Below, in pieces: positions 51,559-59,959 of a stretch of 64,000 nt of DNA. The stretch is from positions 1-64,000 of the forward strand of contig JBFLXA010000014.1 of assembly GCA_040757575.1 (NCBI GenBank), read 5' to 3'. Under the pieces are notes generated by a model. The model was not told where the DNA came from, ran no database searches, and worked only from the letters and a program-made list of their open reading frames with translations. The position numbers and the translations under genes were made by a program. Position 1 is the stretch's first letter, and each line of letters begins with the position of its first letter. This stretch comes from PFJX01 sp040757575 (GTDB taxonomy: Bacteria > Pseudomonadota > Gammaproteobacteria > Burkholderiales > Thiobacillaceae).

Positions 51559-54500
51559 ATGGCCTGGCAGTTCTGGATCGACCGTGGCGGCACGTTTACC
51601 GATATCGTCGCACGCCACCCGGATGGACGCCTCAGCCAGGCGAAGTTCTTGTCCGAGAACCCGGAAGCCTATAGCGATGCGGCTATAGCAGGTATCCATG
51701 CGTTGCTGGGTATTGCGCCAGGTGCGCCCATCTCTGTCGACCTGGTCGCCGAGGTCAAGATGGGCACCACGGTGGGCACCAATGCCCTGCTCACCCATCA
51801 GGGCGAACCCACCCTCCTGCTGGTGACCGCCGGCTTTGCCGAAGCCCTGGAGATCGGCGACCAGGCCCGGCCGGATATTTTTGCCCTGGATATCCGCAAA
51901 CCCCGCCCCCTCTTCGCCCGGGTAGCCGAAGCACGGGAGCGGATGGCGGCGGATGGCACTGCCCTCCTCCCTCTGGAGACGGAAGCCCTGGCCCAGACCC
52001 TGACCGAAGCCCGGCAGGCGGGCTACCAGGCCTGTGCCATCGCCTTCCTGCATGCCTGGAAAAACCCTGCCCATGAGTTGCAGGCCGGGGAAATGGCCCG
52101 GGCGGCGGGCTTTACCCAGGTCAGCCTTTCCCATCAGGCCAGCCCCCTGATCAAGTTCGTACCCCGGGCCGAAACCGCGGTGCTGGACGCTGCCTTGTCG
52201 CCACCGGTGCGCCATTACGTATCCCAGGTGGCGGCAGCCCTGCCCGCCGGCACACGCCTGGAGTTCATGCAGTCCAACGGCGGCCTGGTGCCGGCAAAGG
52301 ATTTCCAGGGCAAGGACAGCGTGCTGTCCGGGCCGGCCGGCGGGCTCATGGGCATGGCCAAGGTGGGCCGGGCGGCGGGGTTCGACAAGCTCATCGGCTT
52401 CGACATGGGCGGCACCTCCACGGATGTCTCCCTGTATGCCGGCGAATTCGAGCGCACCCTGGATGCCCGCATTGCCGGCCACCGGTTGCGGGTGCCCATG
52501 CTGGGGGTACATACCGTGGCGGCGGGGGGCGGCTCGATCCTGCGTTTTGACGGCAGCCGACTACTGGCGGGACCGGAATCTGCCGGCAGCCTGCCGGGTC
52601 CCCTGTGTTACCGGCGGGGCGGCCCCTTGACGGTCACCGACGCCAACCTGCTGCTGGGTCGCCTCCAGGCAGACCACTTCCCGGCCCTGTTCGGGCCCGG
52701 CGGCGACCAGCCCCTGGACCGGGACGGCGTGGCGCAGGCCTTCGACCGCCTGGCTGGTGAAGTGAACCAGGCCTTGGGCCTGGACTACACCCCGGAACGC
52801 CTGGCGGAAGGCTTCCTGGCCATCGCCGTGGAGCACATGGCGGACGCCCTGCGCCACATCACCCTGGCCCGGGGCGTGAACCCGGCGGATTACACCCTGG
52901 TGAGCTTCGGCGGCGCCGGGGGCCAGCATGCCTGCGCCGTGGCCGAAAGACTGGGCGTGGGCCAGGTGCTGGTATCTCCCTTCGCCGCCGTGCTGTCCGC
53001 CTACGGCATCGGCCTGGCGGAAAGACGGACGTTGCATTTGGAAGCGGTGGAAGCGCCTTTATCTGCACTGGACCGGCCCCTGCCTGATTCCGGGCCCGGA
53101 GTCAGTCACCGTGCCCTGCTGCGCTTTGCCGGCGCGGATACGGTACTGGCCATACCCCTGGATTCCCCGCCGGCCATGGCCGCCGCCTTCCACCGGGAGC
53201 ACCAGCGCCGTTTCGGCTTTGCCGACCCGGATCGGGAACTCATCTGCGTGGCCCTGGAAACAGAGACCATCCGGGGCGGCGGCGAACCCCAGGCCTGCCC
53301 CGGTCCATCAGCGCCAGCCAGGCCCCTGGGGCAGCGCCCCGTCTACCTGGCCGGCGCCTGGCAGACGGCAGCCCTGTATGCCTGGCGGGACCTGGCCCCG
53401 GGCCAGGTGGTTGCCGCCCCGGCCCTGCTGGTGGAGCCGGGTTCCACCCTGGTGTTGCCCCCGGGCTGGCAGGCAGTAAAAACCCAGCGGGGGGACCTGC
53501 TGCTCACCGCCCTGCACCACCGCCCCCTACGGCCCGACCCCCACAGCCCGGACCCCGCCTGGCTCACTCTCTTCAACCGCCGCTTCATGAGCATTGCCGA
53601 GGACATGGGGCGGGTACTGCAAAACACCGCCCGCTCGGTGAACATCCGGGAGCGCCTGGATTTCTCCTGCGCCCTGTTCGATGCCGGGGGCAATCTCATC
53701 GCCAACGCCCCCCACATACCGGTTCATCTGGGCAGCATGGGAGATTCTGTGCGGGCCATCCTTACGCGCTTTGGTACGGAACTGCGGCCCGGCGATGCCT
53801 ACCTGATCAACTCCCCCTACGCCGGCGGCACCCACCTGCCGGACATCACCGTAGTCAGCCCCGGGTTTGATGCCGCCGGCCGACTGGCCTGGGTGCTGGC
53901 CTCCCGGGCCCATCATGCTGACGTGGGAGGCATCAGCCCCGGCTCCATGCCCGCCACCAGCCGCCACATCGACGAAGAAGGCTGCCGTTCGGAAGGCCTG
54001 GCAATCGTTTCTGACGGGCATTTCCTGGAAGCCCAGGTGCGCGCCTGGCTGGCAGATTCACCCGACCCCGCCCGCAACCCCGACCAGAACCTGGCCGACC
54101 TTCAGGCCCAGGTGGCTGCCAACGCACTGGGACAGCGGCTTATGCTGCAACTGGCCGAGGAAGCGGGCACCGAAGCGGTGCTCGCCTACATGGACTTCGT
54201 TCAGGACAACGCCGAAGCCGCCGTCAAACGGCTGCTGCCCAGGTTGCAAAACGGCCATTTCGAGCTGCCCCTGGACGAAGGTTCCGTCATCCGGGTGGCG
54301 GTCACCCTGGACCGGGCCGCCGGCCGGGCCCGCATCGACTTCACCGGCACCAGTTCCCAGCAGACGGGCAACCTGAACGCTCCGGCCAGCATCACCCATT
54401 CCGCCGTGCTCTATGTATTCCGCACCTTGATCGACGAGGACATTCCCCTCAACGCCGGCGTGCTGCGCCCGCTGGACATCGTCATCCCCACGGGCAGTCT

Positions 54501-55080
54501 GCTCAACCCCGCCTGGCCAGCCGCCGTGGTGGCCGGCAACGTGGAAACCTCCCAGAACATCGTCGACGCCCTTTACGGCGCCCTGGGCCGGCTGGCCGCC
54601 AGCCAGGGCACCATGAACAACTTCAGCTTCGGCAACAGCCGGCACCAGTATTACGAAACCCTGTGCGGGGGTACGGGCGCAGGCCCCGGTTTTGCCGGTG
54701 CCTCCGGAGTCCACAGCCACATGACCAACTCCCGGCTGACCGATGTGGAAGTGCTGGAATTGAATTATCCGGTACGGGTGGAGCACTTCGGCCTGCGGCG
54801 GGAGTCCGGCGGCACCGGGCAATACCCCGGAGGTGACGGGGTGGTGCGCAAAATCCGCTTCCTGGCCCCCATGCAGGCTAATCTGCTGGCCTTGCGCCGC
54901 CGGATAGGCGGATTCGGCCTGGCCGGTGGCAGCCCGGGCAAGCTGGGCCGGCAATGGATCGAACGGGCCGATGGGCGCCGGGAAGACCTGGACGGCCTGT
55001 GCGGATTTACCCTGGCAGCGGGAGACTGTATCGTGCTGAAAACCCCAGGCGGAGGCGGTTACGGTGCTCCCGCAGATTGA
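51559..55080 (+). CDS. 5-oxoprolinase (ATP-hydrolysing), fused HyuA-HyuB type
   Basis: A cytoplasmic enzyme opening 5-oxoproline to glutamate at the cost of ATP. The N-terminal hydantoinase A / oxoprolinase half has FWIDRGGTFTDIVARHPDGR, EVKMGTTVGTNALLTHQGE, FDMGGTSTDVSLY and SFGGAGGQHACAVAERLGV. From about residue 665 the hydantoinase B half begins (FNRRFMSIAEDMGRVLQNTA, LGSMGDSVRAIL, INSPYAGGTHLPDI) and ends GLRRESGGTGQYPGGDGVVR. The single 1173-aa chain matches bacterial and eukaryotic 5-oxoprolinases. No pxpABC-type genes are nearby. It stands alone before a chemoreceptor gene. Confidence 0.92.
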   Translation: MAWQFWIDRGGTFTDIVARHPDGRLSQAKFLSENPEAYSDAAIAGIHALLGIAPGAPISVDLVAEVKMGTTVGTNALLTHQGEPTLLLVTAGFAEALEIGDQARPDIFALDIRKPRPLFARVAEARERMAADGTALLPLETEALAQTLTEARQAGYQACAIAFLHAWKNPAHELQAGEMARAAGFTQVSLSHQASPLIKFVPRAETAVLDAALSPPVRHYVSQVAAALPAGTRLEFMQSNGGLVPAKDFQGKDSVLSGPAGGLMGMAKVGRAAGFDKLIGFDMGGTSTDVSLYAGEFERTLDARIAGHRLRVPMLGVHTVAAGGGSILRFDGSRLLAGPESAGSLPGPLCYRRGGPLTVTDANLLLGRLQADHFPALFGPGGDQPLDRDGVAQAFDRLAGEVNQALGLDYTPERLAEGFLAIAVEHMADALRHITLARGVNPADYTLVSFGGAGGQHACAVAERLGVGQVLVSPFAAVLSAYGIGLAERRTLHLEAVEAPLSALDRPLPDSGPGVSHRALLRFAGADTVLAIPLDSPPAMAAAFHREHQRRFGFADPDRELICVALETETIRGGGEPQACPGPSAPARPLGQRPVYLAGAWQTAALYAWRDLAPGQVVAAPALLVEPGSTLVLPPGWQAVKTQRGDLLLTALHHRPLRPDPHSPDPAWLTLFNRRFMSIAEDMGRVLQNTARSVNIRERLDFSCALFDAGGNLIANAPHIPVHLGSMGDSVRAILTRFGTELRPGDAYLINSPYAGGTHLPDITVVSPGFDAAGRLAWVLASRAHHADVGGISPGSMPATSRHIDEEGCRSEGLAIVSDGHFLEAQVRAWLADSPDPARNPDQNLADLQAQVAANALGQRLMLQLAEEAGTEAVLAYMDFVQDNAEAAVKRLLPRLQNGHFELPLDEGSVIRVAVTLDRAAGRARIDFTGTSSQQTGNLNAPASITHSAVLYVFRTLIDEDIPLNAGVLRPLDIVIPTGSLLNPAWPAAVVAGNVETSQNIVDALYGALGRLAASQGTMNNFSFGNSRHQYYETLCGGTGAGPGFAGASGVHSHMTNSRLTDVEVLELNYPVRVEHFGLRRESGGTGQYPGGDGVVRKIRFLAPMQANLLALRRRIGGFGLAGGSPGKLGRQWIERADGRREDLDGLCGFTLAAGDCIVLKTPGGGGYGAPAD

Positions 55081-55082
55081 GG

Positions 55083-55109
55083 TTTAATTTTGCGGAATAT
55101 CGCCAATAA
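55083..55109 (+). promoter_or_regulatory. Possible sigma28 (FliA) promoter of the chemoreceptor gene
   Basis: GCCAATAA (55102-55109) matches the sigma28 -10 consensus GCCGATAA at 7 of 8 bases. TTTAATTT (55083-55090) is an imperfect -35 with the right 11-bp spacing. It lies 36 nt before the MCP start. Confidence 0.45.
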
Positions 55110-55145
55110 ATAGATTAAAACCCAACACAAAGGACGGGGCCCGCC

Positions 55146-56774
55146 ATGATCAACCTACACCAATACAAGGTCCGCACCCAGCTCGTCATCCTGTTGACCG
55201 TGACCTTTGCTCTTTTCCTGGTTTCCGCCTTCGTATCCCACCAGGCCTTGGACCGGGCCAAAACAGAATTCAACGATTTCATCCAGCAGGATCAGCAGTT
55301 GCTGCTCAATTACACCGGGCTCTACGCCAACGGCCTGCAGATGGGCCAGGCGTTGCGCAACATCATTCTGGATCCTGCCAATCCCAAGGCCTACCAGAAC
55401 TTCGACAAGGCCAGCCAGGAGATGGACAAGTTGATGGCCGAAACCCGTGAGTTGACGACTGACAAAGCGGAGCAAGCCGCCACCCTGGAAAAGGTAGGAA
55501 CATTGCGTGACAAGCAAAAAGCCCTCCAGGCAGCCATTCAGGACCAGGTCAAGAACGGCCTACTCGATGAAGCAAAAACCCAGCTAAATCAGGCGGAAAC
55601 CCCGGTCTGGCGTGAAATCAGGCAAACACTGAGGGATGCCATCACGGCCCAGAAAGCCGCGATACAAGCCCGGGAGGCTGAAGTTCAGGCGGCGACTTCC
55701 CGCTCCCAGGCCATCGCACTGGCCCTGAGCGCACTGGCGGTGGTGGCCGGACTTGCCGTGGCCGCTGCCATCGTCACCAACATACTTAGACAGATCAACA
55801 TGCTCGGCACCTCCCTTGAGGCCCTGGCCCAAGGGGAAGGCGATCTCACCGCCCGTCTGAATGTTCAGGGAAACAATGAGTTGTGCCGGGTCTCGGCGGC
55901 CTTCAATACCTTCGTGGAACATATCCAGGCCATGGTTTCGAGCATCAAACTCAATGCAAACCAGCTGCACACACTGTCCGGCACCCTGGCCCAGGCTTCC
56001 GGCAGCTTGCGTTCCGTGGGCGCGGAACAGGCTGGCGCCCTCACCTCCACCGCCGCTGCGGTGGACGAGATGACAGCCAGCATCGCCTCCGTGTCCGACG
56101 GTGCGGAGCGGGTGAAGTCGGTATCCGAGGAAAGCGCCCAGCATTCCGGCGAAGGCCTGGCCATGATGGGCCAGCTCAGCGGCGCCATGGCCGGCGTACA
56201 GCAGGCCGTGCAGGACATGTCCGGCTCTGTCAGCCAGTTTCTGGAAAACACCCAGAGCATCATCGGCGCCACCCAACACGTGAAGGACATTGCCGAGCAG
56301 ATCAACCTGCTGGCCCTCAACGCTGCCATTGAAGCCGCACGGGCCGGGGAACAGGGCCGGGGCTTCGCCGTAGTCGCCGACGAAGTGCGCAAGCTGGCGG
56401 AAAAGACTGCCCAGTACGCCAACGAGATCAACCGCATCACCGCCGAGCTGGAAACCAATTCCACCCACGTGGAAACCACCATCCGCAAGGGTGAAGAAGC
56501 CCTCGAAGACACGGCCCGGCGCAGTCGGGAAGTCTCCACCGTGGTGGAACAGGCCCATAGTGCCGTGGAAGGCGCCCGCCAGGGTGTGGAAGAAATCGCC
56601 GCCTCGGTGAAGGAACAGTCCCTGGCCAGCAGCAGCATCGCCGAGAACCTAAACCGGGTAGCGGATTTTGCAGTGCACACCGAACAGGCCATCGAGGCCT
56701 CGGATCGCACTGTCCAGCAACTACGGGCCCTGGCTGACACCCTGCATGAAACCGTCTCCCGCTTCCGGAGTTGA
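55146..56774 (+). CDS. Methyl-accepting chemotaxis protein
   Basis: Transmembrane chemoreceptor signalling to CheA/CheW. One membrane helix is at residues ~13-31 (LVILLTVTFALFLVSAFVS) and a second at ~190-212 (AIALALSALAVVAGLAVAAAIV). Between them is a ~160-aa all-helical periplasmic sensor of four-helix-bundle type. A HAMP domain (~212-265; LEALAQGEGDLTARL) and the signalling domain follow. The hairpin tip QINLLALNAAIEAARAGEQG RGFAVVADEVRKLAEKTA is intact. There is no C-terminal CheR-binding pentapeptide. The ligand is unknown. Confidence 0.95.
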   Translation: MINLHQYKVRTQLVILLTVTFALFLVSAFVSHQALDRAKTEFNDFIQQDQQLLLNYTGLYANGLQMGQALRNIILDPANPKAYQNFDKASQEMDKLMAETRELTTDKAEQAATLEKVGTLRDKQKALQAAIQDQVKNGLLDEAKTQLNQAETPVWREIRQTLRDAITAQKAAIQAREAEVQAATSRSQAIALALSALAVVAGLAVAAAIVTNILRQINMLGTSLEALAQGEGDLTARLNVQGNNELCRVSAAFNTFVEHIQAMVSSIKLNANQLHTLSGTLAQASGSLRSVGAEQAGALTSTAAAVDEMTASIASVSDGAERVKSVSEESAQHSGEGLAMMGQLSGAMAGVQQAVQDMSGSVSQFLENTQSIIGATQHVKDIAEQINLLALNAAIEAARAGEQGRGFAVVADEVRKLAEKTAQYANEINRITAELETNSTHVETTIRKGEEALEDTARRSREVSTVVEQAHSAVEGARQGVEEIAASVKEQSLASSSIAENLNRVADFAVHTEQAIEASDRTVQQLRALADTLHETVSRFRS

Positions 56775-56927
56775 GGGTGGCCGCCATTCCTGGGACTTGT
56801 CCGTGCCGGTTTAAAGCCAGCCTCGGAAAGGAGGGATCATGAGTTGTCGGCCTCACCCGGATGGGGCGCGGTGAACTGCTAAGATGCCACCTGCATTGTT
56901 GATTTCACCGTGACCTTCACGCCACCC

Positions 56928-57431
56928 ATGCTTCGTTTCCTTTCTACCGCCCTTTCAGCCCTTCCCTTCCTGATCCTGGCCTTGCCTGCCACTGCCTTCG
57001 AAGTCGCGGAGTTCAAATCCGGCATGGCCCAGAGCGAAGTCAAGAACCAGCTCATTGCCAATTGGAACTTCGACCGGGTGGTGGAGCCCTCGGACGACGT
57101 CATCCTGGCCTACGACAACGATCCCAGCGTTGCCCGCCGTTACCAGTTCCGCTTCTGCAAAGGCAAGCTGGTCGGCTTCGAACAGGACGTGCGCCCTTCC
57201 CTCAAGTCACTCATCATCACGGTGAACAACTACAACAACAAGCACGGCCAGCCCACCCGGGTGTATTCCAACACTCACGTTGTCAGCAACGGAGAAAAAG
57301 CCGTGTTTGCCATGTTCTGGAAAGACGGTCAGGACGTGGTGGGTGTGAAATACATCGTGCTGCCCAGCGCCGAACAAATGAGCCTGGCTTTCGACACCCA
57401 GAACCTCTGCTACCACACGCCGCGCATGTAA
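56928..57431 (+). CDS. Secreted hypothetical protein
   Basis: The ATG at 56928 gives MLRFLSTALSALPFLILALPATAFE, a clear signal peptide with a cut near ATA. A GTG at 56910 is an alternative. The mature part (~145 aa) has VAEFKSGMAQSEVKNQLIAN, which looks like a SmpA/BLIP-like helix-turn-helix start, then mostly beta sequence (YQFRFCKGKLVGFEQDV, VFAMFWKDGQDVVGVKYIVL) with two Cys that could pair. I recognise no named family. It stands alone, with no operon partner. Confidence 0.65.
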   Translation: MLRFLSTALSALPFLILALPATAFEVAEFKSGMAQSEVKNQLIANWNFDRVVEPSDDVILAYDNDPSVARRYQFRFCKGKLVGFEQDVRPSLKSLIITVNNYNNKHGQPTRVYSNTHVVSNGEKAVFAMFWKDGQDVVGVKYIVLPSAEQMSLAFDTQNLCYHTPRM

Positions 57432-57680
57432 TCTGAGGCACCCGCTTCGCAAACAGGCAAACGGGACTGCGCATTTCGTCAGCCATGTCTCCACTCGAAG
57501 CCACGAGTTGGCTGAGTATTGCCCCCATGCTTTGGGATGAGGCTGGAGCCTAGCCTTGCGGGGAGTATCGCTGCCGGGAGAATAACGGCGAAAAGAGCAT
57601 AAAGCGGCCCGCATACAAGGTGAGCCACGAACTGCAAAAGTCCGCAAGATCACTCGTGAACCACACTGACAATTTGGGCT

Positions 57681-57713
57681 AAAAAAAAGACCAACCGGAA
57701 AAAGGGTTGGTCT
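57681..57713 (-). terminator. Intrinsic terminator, minus strand
   Basis: Read on the minus strand: AGACCAACC, an 8-nt loop, GGTTGGTCT, then an uninterrupted T-run of eight. It is a textbook rho-independent terminator and could end transcription of the minus-strand cobalamin/Fic block. Confidence 0.85.
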
Positions 57714-57910
57714 CGTCTACTGGTGGTGGGATGGTACCCCGCATCAAACGACTATTGAAAGTACGGAATCGAATCGCTGCGGGTTGGTGCGAACCGGATC
57801 GAAAAGCCTGCCGATACGGCCATCGGCCGTGGACGATCAAGCAGGTTTTTCGCGCTGATTGGTTGCCCGGAATGGCCGCTCAACCTCGTCTGCTTTCCGG
57901 GGGCAGTTCA

Positions 57911-57940
57911 ATTCCCGAAACGGGAATCGAACCCGCGTCC
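57911..57940 (-). other. tRNA/tmRNA 3'-end-like remnant (possible att site)
   Basis: On the minus strand GGACGCGGGTTCGATTCCCGT has the form of a T-arm (stem GCGGG/CCCGT, loop TTCGATT; 57920-57936) with the GGAC lead-in seen at tmRNA 3' ends. No matching tRNA body is present, since the preceding bases are the end of the Fic frame, and there is no CCA. ATTCCCG-AAA-CGGGAAT (57911-57927) also forms a perfect hairpin. It could be an attachment-site scar or chance. Confidence 0.35.
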
Positions 57941-57949
57941 CGCAGTCCC

Positions 57950-58540
57950 TCAGCGCAGGCCGTACCAAACTCCACGGCCACTGCCGTGCTGATCAAGCGT
58001 GCCGCGTTCGACCAGTGCCCGGAAGTGCTGCTTGAGCATATTGCGGCTGGCCCCGGTCAGTTTGATGGCCTCGCCGATGGTGACGCGGCCGTGCTCGCAG
58101 GCGAACTCGACGATCTGTAGCTGCAGTTCCGGCATGGCCGCCAGCACGATCTTCTCGCGCTTGACTTTTTTCTCCAGGCGCCGCACCTGTTCGGCCAGGG
58201 AGCGCAGGAAGAAAACCAGCCACGGCTGCCAGTTCGGTGCCTGGGTGCGGATCGTGCCCTGCGTCTGCCGCAAAGCCAGGTAGTACGCCTCCTTGCTCTG
58301 CTCGACCACGCTTTCCAGCGAGCTGTACGGCACGTAGCCGTAACCGGCCTGCAGGAGCAGGAGCGTGGTCAGCACCCGAGAGAGTCGCCCGTTGCCGTCC
58401 TGGAAGGGATGGATCTCCAAGAACACGACGACGCACAGGGCGATGATCAGCAGCGGGTGCAGACGGGCTGTCTCGCGCTCCTGATTCACCCAGGCCACCA
58501 GTTCCGTCCTCAGGCGAGGCGTATCCAAGGGCGACCCCAT
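57950..58540 (-). pseudogene. Truncated Fic-family protein (C-terminal half)
   Basis: A 196-aa frame containing the Fic motif HPFQDGNGRLSR, the AMP-transfer active site with its His. VTTLLLLQAGYGYVPYSSLE and EQSKEAYYLALRQTQ follow, then a C-terminal winged-helix-like part (RVTIGEAIKLTGASRNMLKQ). Complete Fic proteins of this type are about 350-400 aa. The N-terminal half, including the start of the Fic fold, is missing. The frame begins at a 17-bp tandem duplication made from the end of cobS. It is probably not functional. Confidence 0.75.
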
Positions 58541-58574
58541 AGACTATGGCACGGAAAAGACTATGGCACGGAAA
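58541..58574. repeat. 17-bp perfect tandem duplication at the fic/cobS junction
   Basis: AGACTATGGCACGGAAA occurs twice back to back (58541-58557 and 58558-58574). The second copy is the end of cobS including its TAG stop on the minus strand. The first copy abuts the truncated Fic frame. This marks a rearrangement join. Confidence 0.85.
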
Positions 58575-59313
58575 CCGATCCAATAACGACGCCTGTGACC
58601 AAGGCGATGGTCTCGGTTATTTCCAGAAGGGCGCCGGCGGTATCGCCGGTGGTGCCGCCGAGACGCTGCAACATGAATCGGCGTAGTGCGAGAAACACAC
58701 CAGACACAGCTGCCAATAGCCACGACGCCGCGAGCCCGACGAATGCGAGTACGGCAACCAACGTTAAAACGACGGCGAACATGCATGCGCGGCACGGCAG
58801 ATGGCCGGCGAGAATACTTCCGAGTCCCTGGGGCCTGACATAGGGTGTGGTGAGAAAAAGCGTCACCAGCGCGGTACGACCTAGGATGGGAATCAGAGCA
58901 ATGATATCCCAAGCGCCATTCGATACGAGCTGCGCCAGCGCGGTGAATTTGATCAGGAGGACCAGGAACAGGGCGACAACCGCCATCGTGCCGCTGCGGG
59001 GGTCTTTCATGATGGCGAGCGTCTTATCGCGGTCGCCGTGCCCGCCTACCCAGGCGTCTGCGCTGTCGGCGAGCCCGTCGAGGTGCAGCGCGCCGGTGAC
59101 CGCTACCCAGACTGCGAGCAGCACGGCGGAGGCGAGCAGCGGCGGCGCATTGCCGAGCGTCCATGCGAGCACAGCAAGCAGCGCGCCGATGAGTAGTCCG
59201 ACCAGTGGATAGTAGAGTAGTGAATGCCCGGTCGCCGTGGCATCCGGCGGGTGATTGAGCCGGACAGGCACGGCGGTGAGAAACTGCAAGGCGATGAGGA
59301 ATGGGCGCAACAT
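58561..59313 (-). CDS. cobS: Adenosylcobinamide-GDP ribazoletransferase
   Basis: The last step of cobalamin assembly, joining adenosylcobinamide-GDP with alpha-ribazole (phosphate) in the inner membrane. LIALQFLTAVPVRLNHPPDA is the typical start. LLYYPLVGLLIGALLAVLAW, ALHLDGLADSADAWVGGHGD (the metal-binding DGLADxxDA motif) and KDPRSGTMAVVALFLVLL are hallmark sequences. About six membrane segments are visible. At 250 aa it is full length. It is the last gene of the minus-strand operon and begins 7 nt after cobC. Confidence 0.96.
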   Translation of the reverse strand: MLRPFLIALQFLTAVPVRLNHPPDATATGHSLLYYPLVGLLIGALLAVLAWTLGNAPPLLASAVLLAVWVAVTGALHLDGLADSADAWVGGHGDRDKTLAIMKDPRSGTMAVVALFLVLLIKFTALAQLVSNGAWDIIALIPILGRTALVTLFLTTPYVRPQGLGSILAGHLPCRACMFAVVLTLVAVLAFVGLAASWLLAAVSGVFLALRRFMLQRLGGTTGDTAGALLEITETIALVTGVVIGSVSVP

Positions 59314-59320
59314 GAGTACG

Positions 59321-59959
59321 TTACTCCATGACGTACGTCACACCATCGAGCCGTACTGAGCCGTCCCTGTCGATGTGCATGCTGTGCAATTGGCCGTGTC
59401 CGATACTGAATTCTTGCAGTTGTGCCACGGAAACGCCCGTTACTTGACAGAGCAGCACGCGAATGACGCCGCCGTGGGTGACGATCAGTACCCGCTGCCC
59501 GGCGTGACCAGCAACGATATCCTTCCAGGCGTCGAGCACGCGCGCCTGGAATTGTGACAGTGGTTCTCCCCCGGGCGGCGTGTTGTGGAGCGGGTCGTTC
59601 CAGAAGCGGGTGAGGGCATCGGCATTGGTTGTCATCAGTTCGGCGGCAGTGCGGTCTTCCCAGGCGCCAAAGTGCATTTCCATCATACGTGCGTCGAATG
59701 ATAGTTGCGACGAATACCGCCTGGCATATTCCTTGGCGAACGCGGCGCACCGCGCCAGCGGCGAGCTGACCACATGTTCCCAATTGCCGCTGTCGGCGAT
59801 CGCGGCATGCATATGTGCCAGACCGGTGGCGGTCAGCGGGTCGTCCGTGTGACCCCGGAAACGGCTGCCGCCCTCGACCTCGCCATGGCGCAGCAGGCCG
59901 ACGCGCAGGGATGTGCTGGTGTCGCGGGAGGCACGACGTCGGGAGCGACCGATCAGCAT
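59321..59959 (-). CDS. cobC: Alpha-ribazole phosphatase / histidine phosphatase CobC
   Basis: Removes phosphate from alpha-ribazole 5'-phosphate (or from the cobalamin phosphate product). The start at 59959 (MLIGRSRRRASRDT) overlaps the cobT end. The longer frame upstream is antisense-like Arg-rich sequence. VGLLRHGEVEGG carries the RHG catalytic His, SSPLARCAAFAKEY the second Arg, and LIVTHGGVIRVLL the second His. At 212 aa it is normal for the histidine phosphatase family. The neighbours cobT and cobS fix the pathway. Confidence 0.92.
   Translation of the reverse strand: MLIGRSRRRASRDTSTSLRVGLLRHGEVEGGSRFRGHTDDPLTATGLAHMHAAIADSGNWEHVVSSPLARCAAFAKEYARRYSSQLSFDARMMEMHFGAWEDRTAAELMTTNADALTRFWNDPLHNTPPGGEPLSQFQARVLDAWKDIVAGHAGQRVLIVTHGGVIRVLLCQVTGVSVAQLQEFSIGHGQLHSMHIDRDGSVRLDGVTYVME

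Larger units (their letters stand above)
57432..57949. other. Gene-poor junction region
   Basis: 518 bases in which I see no credible gene. It contains a minus-strand terminator (57681-57713) and a tRNA/tmRNA 3'-end-like sequence (57911-57940). The remaining sequence (for example 57730-57900) has mixed composition and several imperfect repeats of CGGAATCG/CGATCGG type. It separates the MCP-side chromosome from the Fic fragment and the cobalamin operon. Confidence 0.5.

Noticed and set aside
53527..54954. Minus-strand frames opposite the 5-oxoprolinase gene
   Set aside because: Antisense shadows; the plus-strand protein is continuous with both HyuA and HyuB domains intact.
57911..57990. Complete tRNA or tmRNA gene on the minus strand
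   Set aside because: Only a T-arm-like segment is present. No paired acceptor stem, anticodon arm, tag reading frame or CCA could be found.
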